Shown one piece after another: positions 1 through 7,800 of a DNA stretch of 33,518 bases. Source of the stretch: JBFGCM01 sp041581135. GTDB lineage: Bacteria > Actinomycetota > Acidimicrobiia > Spongiisociales > UBA5794. Location: contig JBFGCM010000035.1 of NCBI GenBank assembly GCA_041581135.1, positions 1-33,518 on the forward strand, in the 5' to 3' direction. The translations under genes were made by a program, and so were the position numbers. Under the pieces are notes generated by a model. It saw only the letters and a list, made by a program, of their open reading frames with translations, had not been told where the DNA came from and searched no databases. Position 1 is the first letter of the stretch; each line of letters starts with the position of its first letter.

Positions 1-324
1 CGCCCCCGCTACGGAGATCAAGAAGAGCCAGGCCAGCGGCCGGGGTTTGTTGATGCCGCGGGGCCGGGTTTGTCTACCCGCTCCGTGCCAGGCCTTGGTC
101 GAGCCCTGTTCGGGCGAGCGAACACGTTCCTGTTCGATGTGGCAATGCGGAGCTCATGGTCGAACAGGCTGAGCTCCCCCCGCTCGAGGATCTTCTCGCT
201 TCGGCAGGTGGACGAATTCTCCCGCCGGCTCCCGGGTCGGCGGCAGGGAGGGGCGCCTACCGGTAGCGTGTCGGTCATGACATCGTGCGTATCCGCGCTC
301 CCGCGGCGGACCGGCTAGCAGCCC
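1..324. other. Left-edge region, no supported gene
   Basis: No reading frame here has both a start with a ribosome site and recognisable protein content. An inverted repeat of 9 bp (CCTGTTCGA at 129-137, TCGAACAGG at 160-168, 22-bp spacer) is present, and a further CCTGTTCG copy lies at 105-112, so an operator upstream of the hydrolase at 325 is possible. On the minus strand one frame reaching the left edge encodes a short hydrophobic stretch (about LAWLFLISVAG), which could be the start of a membrane protein leaving the window, but I see no start codon for it. Confidence 0.4.
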
Positions 325-1083
325 ATGTGCTTCGACTACGACGCTCACCCGCCGATCCGGCCCATCTCGGGCGGCTCGCACCAGTCCGAGCGACTGATCC
401 TGACCTCCGCCGACGGGACGCCGTTCCTGGCGTACTCCGCACGAGCCGGCATCCCCGGCAGCGCCGGCATCGTCGTCTTGCCGGACGTTCGCGGCCTCTT
501 CCCGTTCTACGAGGAACTGGCCGACCGGTTCGCCGAACGCGGCTTCGACGCCATCGCCATCGACTATTTCGGCCGTACCGCCGGACTGGATGAACGCAGC
601 GCCGACTTCGAGTTCGGGCCGCACGTGGAGCGGACGACCCAGGAAGGGGTCACGGCCGACGTTGCCGCCGCGATCGCGGCGCTTCGAGACGGGGATGAGG
701 CTCGCCCCATCTTCACGCTCGGCTTCTGTTTCGGTGGCTCGGGTTCGTGGTTGCAGGCTGCAGCAGGGCACGGCCTGGCGGGAGTCATCGGGTTCTACGG
801 GCGCCCCATGAACGGCTGGCCCGGATACGCTGCGCCGGCCGACGTCGCGTCTCAGTTCGAGTGCCCGCTGCTCGGGCTCATGGGCGGCGCCGATCCGTCG
901 ATACCGGCCGAGGACGTGGCTGCCTTCGGCGAGGCTTTGACGGCGGCGGGTATCGAACACGAACTTCACACCTATGCCGGTGCCCCTCACTCGTTCTTCG
1001 ACAGATCGGCCGAGCAGTATGCCGACGCTTCGGCGGATGCCTGGAAACGAGTGCTCGCCTTCATCGCCGCAAACGCACAGTGA
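325..1083 (+). CDS. Dienelactone hydrolase family protein
   Basis: This 252-residue alpha/beta hydrolase belongs to the dienelactone hydrolase family, cytosolic enzymes that open lactone or ester bonds using a cysteine nucleophile. The triad is visible: Cys135 in the GFCFGG elbow (133-138), Asp190 in GGADPS and His222 in APHSFFD. The length matches the family (about 230-260 residues). An in-frame TAG at 316-318 fixes the start at ATG 325, and MCFDYDAHPP is a common type of beginning for this family in actinobacteria. No strong ribosome site precedes it. The true substrate cannot be told: no ring-cleavage genes lie nearby, so a role in chlorocatechol breakdown is not supported. It appears monocistronic, with a possible hairpin terminator at 1125-1155. 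Confidence 0.9.
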   Translation: MCFDYDAHPPIRPISGGSHQSERLILTSADGTPFLAYSARAGIPGSAGIVVLPDVRGLFPFYEELADRFAERGFDAIAIDYFGRTAGLDERSADFEFGPHVERTTQEGVTADVAAAIAALRDGDEARPIFTLGFCFGGSGSWLQAAAGHGLAGVIGFYGRPMNGWPGYAAPADVASQFECPLLGLMGGADPSIPAEDVAAFGEALTAAGIEHELHTYAGAPHSFFDRSAEQYADASADAWKRVLAFIAANAQ

Positions 1084-1124
1084 TGGCGTCACACGGTCCG
1101 GCCGTTCGAGACATCTTTCGGTAG

Positions 1125-1155
1125 CGAAGTAGCGGCCCCCTGAGGCCTCGCTTCG
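1125..1155 (+). terminator. Possible imperfect hairpin terminator after the hydrolase
   Basis: CGAAG (1125-1129) pairs with CTTCG (1151-1155), and GGCC (1134-1137) pairs with GGCC (1144-1147), with a small asymmetric bulge between them and a 6-base loop. There is no T-run. It lies 42 bases after the hydrolase stop. The rest of 1084-1369 shows nothing else I can assign. Confidence 0.35.
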
Positions 1156-1369
1156 TTCGGCGCCGCCGATGTGGTTCAACGGGGTGGCGTCGTCGCGCGA
1201 GCGAGTCCTGGGCGTTGAACTCCTACTGACGTGCGAGGAGATCGTCGAACAGGGCCTTGCACCGTCCCCGGCGTGCTCGTGGTAGCGGCGCCGCTCCATG
1301 GAGTCGAATGTCTGTTCTCGGGGTGGCCCGGCAGGCAGACAATGCAGCTGAACGGTAGGAGCGGTGGTG

Positions 1370-1692
1370 ATGATGGCTTCTCGAGTTCTCTGGTCGCGTC
1401 AGGTGGTCGTGGGGGTGTGCCTGGCCTTGATGGTTGGAGCATGTGTGATTCAGATCGTGGGGCCACGTCCTCGACGTTGCCTTCGGCTACGGTGACGACG
1501 GCTTCGACACGTGTGCCCGCGCCGCCAGACGTGTGGCCGACCGAGGGTTGGCCGGTTGTCTCTCCGAAAGAGAGGGGTATCAGTCCGAGCGTCCTCGCCG
1601 AACTCATGGAGGAGGCGGTGGCGGAGTCCGGACTCGACAGCATCACCGTGGTGCGCAACGGCCACGTCGTGCTCGACGCCGTGATCTACCTT
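1370..1692 (+). pseudogene. Frameshifted, truncated beta-lactamase-fold serine hydrolase (lipoprotein)
   Basis: A good ribosome site (TAGGAG, 1356-1361) sits 8 bases before ATG 1370. The first frame gives a lipoprotein signal peptide: MMASRVLWSRQ, a hydrophobic core, then VGAC with the lipidated Cys codon at 1442. That frame stops at TGA 1493. The adjacent frame (-1) carries what should follow: a Ser/Thr/Pro-rich linker, then WPTEGWPVVSPKERGIS and a segment ending SITVVRNGHVVLDAVIY. This matches the N-terminal strand-helix-strand of class C beta-lactamase/6-aminohexanoate-hydrolase-like proteins. The catalytic SxxK and all later motifs are missing, and coding character ends near 1692. Loss of one base around the GGGG run at 1458-1461, plus a deletion of most of the gene, would explain it. 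An assembly error could explain the frameshift but not the truncation. Confidence 0.65.
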
Positions 1693-1768
1693 GGCCTAGC
1701 CCCTGCCTTCTCCGGGAGTCCGACCATCACTACGGTGTGGGGAACCGATCAGAAGGGCCGGAATCGCG

Positions 1769-2890
1769 ATGAGTGTCGGGAGCATGGTCACGCTTGCCGC
1801 AGAGCGCATCGTGAAGCCGGTCGAGGGGATGCATCGGGCCATAGCGGCGCCGTGGTTCGCGGCGTTGGGCGCAGTCGGCGCTCCGGTGCGTGTGGCCCAC
1901 GACCTTATCTCCCGGGTCGTCTACGGATCGATCCGGATCGGTGCAGCCGCCGTCGGTGTTGGCCTGGACACCCGTGTTGCCCCCGACTCGTCGTCGGCCG
2001 ATCCGCTTCGGGCCTTCGTCAACGGGCTGTGGGGTGACGCACTCGGGAGACACGAGCCCAGGGTGGCCACTGCGATGAGCGTCCGTGATTCGAGTGGCGC
2101 CCCGATACCGCTGGGGCCTGAGCTCCATGCGGCATTCCCGGATGCCACGGGCCGCCTGGTGGTGTTGGTGCACGGCCTCGTCATGACCGAACGGTCCTGG
2201 GACGGAACCGACGGGAACCCCGGTCTGATTCGCTCACTCGAGGACTCTCCGGTGCTGACCCCGGTCGCGGTCCGCTACAACACGGGGCTGGCCGTGGCGG
2301 CCAACGGGGCACGACTCGCCTCGCTCCTCGAGGAGCTCCATGCGCGCTGGCCGCAACCTGTGCAGTCCATCGCGCTCGTGGGTCACTCGATGGGAGGCCT
2401 CGTCATCAGGAGCGCCTGCGCAGCCGCAGTCCACGCCGGACACGGGTGGATCGACGATGTGAGTGACGTCGTTGCCATCGGAGCGCCCCACCGGGGTGCA
2501 CCGCTCGAGAAGTTCGTCGACGTCGCGGCCCGGGGCCTGAGGGTGGCTCCACAGACCCGGCCCCTGGCCGACTTTCTCGAGACACGCAGCCAGGGCATCA
2601 AGGATCTCCGGGCCGGGACCATCGGTCACCTACCGGGCATCGCGTCGAGCGACGGCGCCCAGCCGTCGCATGTCCGGCATCACTTCGTGGCAGGGGTCAT
2701 CACGTCCGATCCCGCCCATCCCGTCGGTGCGGTGGTGGGGGACCTGATGGTGCGGCCGGCGAGCAGCACCAGCGCACCGACCCTCGAGCCCACCAACGTC
2801 GCAGTCCTTGGCGGCGTCAGCCACTTCGATCTGCTCCACGAGCCCGCCGTGATCGACCACGTGATGGGCTGGCTCACGCCTTCCCGATAG
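1769..2890 (+). CDS. Alpha/beta hydrolase (PGAP1/lipase-like esterase)
   Basis: This 373-residue protein has an N-terminal helical region of about 120 residues with several Ala/Gly-rich helices, then an alpha/beta hydrolase domain. Visible motifs are the oxyanion-loop LVHGLVM (His135), the nucleophile elbow GHSMGG (205-210, Ser207), a likely acid Asp325 in VVGDLMV and the catalytic His352 in GGVSHFDLL. The layout resembles lipase/PGAP1-like esterases that act on lipid or acyl esters; the substrate is unknown. No signal peptide is evident, though the hydrophobic N-terminal part might lie on the membrane. The ribosome site is weak (AGAAGG, 1751-1756, 12 bases before ATG). The gene starts directly after the remnant of the truncated serine hydrolase, so its promoter may be inherited from that older gene. 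Confidence 0.82.
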   Translation: MSVGSMVTLAAERIVKPVEGMHRAIAAPWFAALGAVGAPVRVAHDLISRVVYGSIRIGAAAVGVGLDTRVAPDSSSADPLRAFVNGLWGDALGRHEPRVATAMSVRDSSGAPIPLGPELHAAFPDATGRLVVLVHGLVMTERSWDGTDGNPGLIRSLEDSPVLTPVAVRYNTGLAVAANGARLASLLEELHARWPQPVQSIALVGHSMGGLVIRSACAAAVHAGHGWIDDVSDVVAIGAPHRGAPLEKFVDVAARGLRVAPQTRPLADFLETRSQGIKDLRAGTIGHLPGIASSDGAQPSHVRHHFVAGVITSDPAHPVGAVVGDLMVRPASSTSAPTLEPTNVAVLGGVSHFDLLHEPAVIDHVMGWLTPSR

Positions 2891-3210
2891 GCCCGGCGCT
2901 GTCCGACCAGCGTCGGCCGCTTCCCAGCGCCGGCCTGCGGAGCTGCGGCTCCTCGCAGCCTTGCGCACCGTGCAGACGCGCTGCCCGAGCGTCGACCGTT
3001 CTTGTTCGGTGCTGGGGTCCAAATGCCCTAGCCCTGGGGACCCAGGAGTCGCACTCTGACTGCCAGAAAGAGTGGGCGATGAGGCGCACGGCGGTGTTGA
3101 TGGTTCCGTTCGGCTTGGAGTTGAGGTGGTTGATCGGACCCGCCCCGTCGCATTGGGTGAGTGACCCGGCTTCCTCTAATCTCTCGCACCCGCAGTGATT
3201 GGGGACGGTC
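2891..3210. other. Intergenic region upstream of the lipid-synthase operon
   Basis: This stretch separates the esterase from the large operon. It contains a hairpin GCTGCG/CGCAGC (2942-2947 with 2954-2959, 6-base loop), which may terminate the esterase transcript. A second, bulged inverted repeat lies at about 3012-3045 (CTGGGGTCC against GGACCCAG). A candidate promoter sits at the right end (3153-3182). Open frames crossing it on the minus strand have no recognisable content. Confidence 0.4.
3153..3182 (+). promoter_or_regulatory. Candidate promoter of the lipid-synthase operon
   Basis: TAATCT (3177-3182) fits the actinobacterial -10 pattern TANNNT. TTGGGT (3153-3158), 18 bases upstream, is a weak -35. 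Transcription would start about 20 bases before the acyl-CoA dehydrogenase start. The call rests on pattern and position only. Confidence 0.3.
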
Positions 3211-4872
3211 ATGATGCCTGGGCTCGACAACGACACGCTCGAACTGATTCTCGGTGCAATCGATGAGTTCGCTCATCAGCTGCTACCCGAAACGACATTG
3301 CTCGAACTCGACGAAAAGGACGAGTTTCCCGAGGACATCGTCCGCCAGATGGGCGGCGAGGGCCTCGGGGTTCAGCTGCTCTTCATCCCCGAGGAGTACG
3401 GCGGGATGGGCGGCGGTGCCTTCGATGTCTACCGCGTCTGCGAGCGTCTCGCCCGGATCGACGTCGGTGTGGCGACCAGTGTCCTGGCGACCTTTCTGGG
3501 TGCCGACCCCATCATCTTCGGGGGGACACCGGAGCAGAACGAGGAGTGGATGACCAAGGTGGCCAATGAGGGCCTCCTCATGGCCTACGGCGCCACCGAA
3601 CCGGAGGCCGGCAGCGATCTGGCCGCACTCCGAACCCGTGCCGTGCCCATTCTCGAAGGCGAGGATGTCGTCGGCTATCGCATCAGCGGCAACAAGCAGT
3701 GGATCTCCAATGGTGGCTTCGCCGACCTCTACACCATCCTGGCGAACGCACCGGGAGGGCCGAGCTGGTTCATCGTCGAGCGGGGACTCGACGGCTTCAC
3801 GCACGGCAAGCCCGAGGACAAGCACGGCATCCGCCTCTCGAACACCGCGGCGTTGTCGCTCGACGACGTCGAGGTCGGGGCTGAGCGCCTCGTCGGGTTG
3901 GTGGAGGGCCAGGGGCTGCAGCAGGCCCAGATGGTCTTCGGCTACACCCGGTTGATGGTGGCCGCCTTCGGGCTCGGCGCCGGTTGGGCGGCGGTCGACC
4001 GAGCGGCCGAGTACTCCACGGGCAGGAAGCAGGCCGGAGGGCTGCTCTCCGAGAAGCAGGGCTATACCCACAAGCTCATCATTCCCCATGTGGTGCGGCT
4101 CGAGGCAGCCCGCGCCTACATCGAGGAGACCGGGGAGCGTATCGACAGCGGCGACGGCACCCTGAACACCGAAGGCGCCATCGCCAAGTACATGGCGACG
4201 GAGGCGGGCAACAGCGCCGCCGAGGCGGCCATTCAGGCGCTGGGCGGTTACGGCTACACCAAGGAGTACATGGTCGAGAAGATCAAGCGTGACGTCCGCA
4301 TCACCACGATCTACGAAGGCACGTCCGAGATCATGGAGATGACGATCTCACGTGACCGGTGGCAGGAGCACCTCAAGACCAAGGGTCGCTACTACCACGA
4401 CCAGGCCGAGGACCTCGATGCGCTCCACAACAAGAACCCCCAGGTCGGAGCGCACGTCGCCGCCATGGCCCACCACGCCCTGGCCGAGGTCATGGAGGCT
4501 GCTCGGGTGCAGCGATTGACCCGTCAGCAGCACGTGCTGTTCCGGCTCGGCGAGATCATCGCCTACGTCGAATGCGCCGGTGCCATGGCGCGCCGGGCGG
4601 CAGCGGCCGCCGAGAACACGCTCAACCCCAAGTCGGATCGCCGGTTCGATGCCGAGGCGCTGGCGGCGATCAGCCGGGTCTTCGCTCGGGAAGCGGGGCA
4701 CATGGCCGCCGAGGTCGGCCTGCGCTGGGTGATCGGTGCCGGAGCCTTCTCGCCGGAAGAGGCGACGACGCTCTCGAAGCTGGTCGGGTCCGGTGCGGCA
4801 CGGCAGGAACAGCAAGGGTTGATCGCCGACATGCAAGTAGTGGCAGACGCGCTCTACGCCGGAATCGGATAG
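3211..4872 (+). CDS. Acyl-CoA dehydrogenase with C-terminal extension
   Basis: A FAD-dependent acyl-CoA dehydrogenase of 553 residues, longer than the usual 380-400 because of a helical C-terminal extension of about 150 residues, as in very-long-chain and FadE5-like members. Family signatures are present: the N-terminal helical domain, YGATEPEAGSDLAA in the middle beta domain, KQWISNGGFADLY, and TIYEGTSEIMEM with the catalytic base Glu369. Such enzymes interconvert acyl-CoA and 2-enoyl-CoA. ATG 3211 (or 3214) is preferred; an in-frame TTG at 3199 is possible but has no better ribosome site, while GGGGACGG (3201-3208) suits 3214. It is the first gene of the operon and ends 27 bases before the megasynthase. 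No enoyl reductase domain exists in that protein, so this flavoenzyme may supply the missing redox step or prepare a starter or product; that is inference. Confidence 0.9.
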   Translation: MMPGLDNDTLELILGAIDEFAHQLLPETTLLELDEKDEFPEDIVRQMGGEGLGVQLLFIPEEYGGMGGGAFDVYRVCERLARIDVGVATSVLATFLGADPIIFGGTPEQNEEWMTKVANEGLLMAYGATEPEAGSDLAALRTRAVPILEGEDVVGYRISGNKQWISNGGFADLYTILANAPGGPSWFIVERGLDGFTHGKPEDKHGIRLSNTAALSLDDVEVGAERLVGLVEGQGLQQAQMVFGYTRLMVAAFGLGAGWAAVDRAAEYSTGRKQAGGLLSEKQGYTHKLIIPHVVRLEAARAYIEETGERIDSGDGTLNTEGAIAKYMATEAGNSAAEAAIQALGGYGYTKEYMVEKIKRDVRITTIYEGTSEIMEMTISRDRWQEHLKTKGRYYHDQAEDLDALHNKNPQVGAHVAAMAHHALAEVMEAARVQRLTRQQHVLFRLGEIIAYVECAGAMARRAAAAAENTLNPKSDRRFDAEALAAISRVFAREAGHMAAEVGLRWVIGAGAFSPEEATTLSKLVGSGAARQEQQGLIADMQVVADALYAGIG

Positions 4873-4899
4873 CTGCGCAATGCGAGGAGGTAGGCGCTG

Positions 4900-7800
4900 G
4901 TGAAGGACGTCGTCCACAAGGCGATCGCAGTGGTCGGCGTCGGAGCCCTGCTCCCTGATGCGCCGGACGCCCCGACCTTCTGGGAGAACATCAAGTCGGG
5001 TCGCTACAGCATCACCGAGACCCCGGTCGATCGCTGGGATCCGGATCTGTACTACGACGAGGACCCGGCGGCCCCCGACAAGACCTACTCCAAGATCGGG
5101 GGCTGGGTGCGGGAGTTCGAGTTCGACCCGTTCGGTTGGCGGCTTCCGCTGCCTCCGAAGGTGGCCGATGCCATGGACCGCACCCAGAAGTGGTCGATCG
5201 TCGCCGCCCGGGCGGCGCTCGCCGATTACGGCTACCCCGATCGAGTGATGGACCCCGACCGAACGGCCGTCATCCTCGGCAATGCCATGGCCGGCGATCA
5301 GCACTACCTCACGGCGGTCCGGATCATGTTTCCGGAGTATGCGGCCGAGCTGGCAGCCGCTCCGGCGTTCGCCGCCCTCCCCGCCGACCTCCAGGCAGAG
5401 ATCACCGGCCAGCTCCGTGACGGCATCCGCCGACGCCTGCCGGACATCACAGAGGACACCATGCCGGGTGAGCTGGGGAACATCATCGCCGGGCGCGTTG
5501 CCAACCTCTTCGACTTCCACGGCCCCAACTACACGGTCGACGCGGCCTGTGCGTCCGCCATGGCAGCGATGACGTCGGCCATCGAAGGTCTCGAGGAGTA
5601 CGACTACGACACCGTCATCACCGGCGGCATCGACGCCAACATGAGCGCCTCGAGCTTCATCAAGTTCTGCAAGATCGGAGCCCTCTCCGCCACGGGCACC
5701 CGTCCCTACGCCGACGGCGCCGACGGGTTCGTGATGGGCGAAGGGGCGTCGGTGTTCGTCCTCAAGCGCCTCGAGGACGCGGAGCAGGATGGCGACGAGA
5801 TCTACGCCGTCATCCGCGGGTTCGGTGCGTCGTCCGACGGCAAGGGCAAAGGCATCACGGCCCCCAACCCCGTCGGCCAGCAGCTGGCGGTGAAGCGCGC
5901 CTGGATCCATGCCGGCCTCGATCCGGCCACCGTGGGTCTCGTCGAGGGCCACGGCACGTCGACTCGCGTGGGTGACGTCGTCGAGGTGGACAGCCTCAAC
6001 CACGTCTTCGGATCGTTCGGTCTGCCTGCCGAATCGGTGCCCCTGGGGTCGGTCAAGTCCAACATCGGCCACCTCAAAGGCGGAGCCGGATCGGCCGGGA
6101 TCCTCAAGGCCATCTACGCACTTCGCGACAAGGTCATTCCACCCAGCATCAACTTCGAGCGCCCGAATCCCAACATCGGCTGGGACGACTCGCCGTTCTA
6201 CGTGCCCACGGAGGCAACCGAGTGGAAGACCAACGGCAAAGGCGTTCGCAATGCCGGGGTCAGTGCGTTCGGTTTCGGCGGCACCAACTTCCACGCCGTG
6301 CTGGAGGAGTACGTGCCTGGCCGTATCAAGGCCGAACGACGTGCGCACACCGCGACCAAGATGCCGGTGCGCCGCGATCGCCTCGACGTGGAGCCCCGTG
6401 CCCCGTTGCGGGGGGCCCTCGTGGTGGGAGCGCCATCGGTGGCAGAGCTGATCGAACGGCTCGAGTCGGTGGTGGCGGAGGCGCAGTCCGGGGCGGCGCC
6501 CGAGCCCCGTCCCCCGTCCGAGGCCGATCTCCGCGCCGAGCACCGGGTGGCGCTCGATTACGGCGATGCGAAGGAGCTGGCCACCAAGGCCGAGAAGGTC
6601 ATCACCGCCCTGCGGTCCGACGAGCCGGCCCTGTGGAAGCCGCTGAACAACCAGGGAGCGTTCTACGGCTCGGGGCCCGCCCCGATGGTGGCGTTCCTGT
6701 ACACAGGCCAAGGGTCCCAGTACGTCAACATGATGCGAGACGTTGCCGAGGTCGAGCCCATCGTTGCCGACGTGTTTGCCACGGCCGACCGCAAGATGAC
6801 GCCGTTGCTCGGCGGCAAGCCGCTCACCGACTTCATCTTCGTCGACGGCGAAGACGACGACGCCATGGCTGCGGCCGAGCATGATCTCCGCCAAACCGAG
6901 ATCACCCAGCCGGCCGTGCTGGCCACAGACGAGGCCCTCACCCAGCTGCTGGCCGCGTACGGCATCAACCCCGACATGGTCATGGGTCATTCGCTGGGGG
7001 AGTACGGGGCGTTGGTGGCCTCGGGGGCTCTGCCCTTCACCGATGCCCTCGAAGCGGTGAGCGCTCGCGGGCGTGAGATGGCGCATCTGTCGGTCGAAGA
7101 CAACGGCGCCATGTGCGCCGTGTTCGGTCCCCTCGACGAGATCAAGAAGATCGTCGAGGCCGCCGAGGGCTACGTGGTAGTGGCCAACTACAACTCGAAG
7201 AGCCAGGCGGTCATCGGAGGCGCCACAAAGGCGGTCGAAGCCGTCGGTGAGATCATGTCCGATGCCGGCATGCATGTGGTGCCGCTCTCGGTGAGCCACG
7301 CATTCCACACCCAGATCGTTGCCCCGGCATCCGAGCCGCTGCGAGTCGCACTTGACCGGCTTGACCTGGGTGCCCCGGCCATACCCGTGGTGGCGAACCT
7401 CTCGGGCGAGTACTACCCGGTCGGGCCGAATGTGGTGCCGGAGATGATCGACATCCTCGGCAAACAGGTGGCATCGCCCGTCCAGTTCGTCAAGGGACTG
7501 GAGACCCTCTACGACGCCGGGGCCCGCATGTTCGTGGAGGTCGGTCCCAAGCGCGCACTTGCCGGGATGGTCGACGACGTGCTCGGTGATCGTCCCGACG
7601 TCATGACGCTGTTCACCAACCATCCCAAGAGCGGTGGCGTGGTGTCGTTCAACCGGGCGTTGTGCGGCCTCTACGCCGCCGGATACGGCGTGGGGGTTCA
7701 GGAACCCGATGCTGCGGCGCAACCCGCCCAGTCGGTGCAGCCTCTGGTGCCGGCCGCAACCGAGGTGGCCGCGGCCGACGTCGGGGCGGCCCCGTCGGCC

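Noticed and set aside
114..130. A LexA (SOS) box, from CGAACACGTTC in the left-edge region.
   Set aside because: The half-sites are separated by 2 bases rather than the 4 expected for the actinobacterial CGAAC-N4-GTTCG box.
3199..3210. TTG 3199 as start of the acyl-CoA dehydrogenase.
   Set aside because: The GGGGACGG that would serve as ribosome site for ATG 3211/3214 overlaps this start, and no other site lies upstream.
2874..3236. A 120-residue minus-strand frame in the gap before the operon, considered as a transposase remnant.
   Set aside because: No transposase motif could be recognised, and there are no terminal inverted repeats or target duplications.
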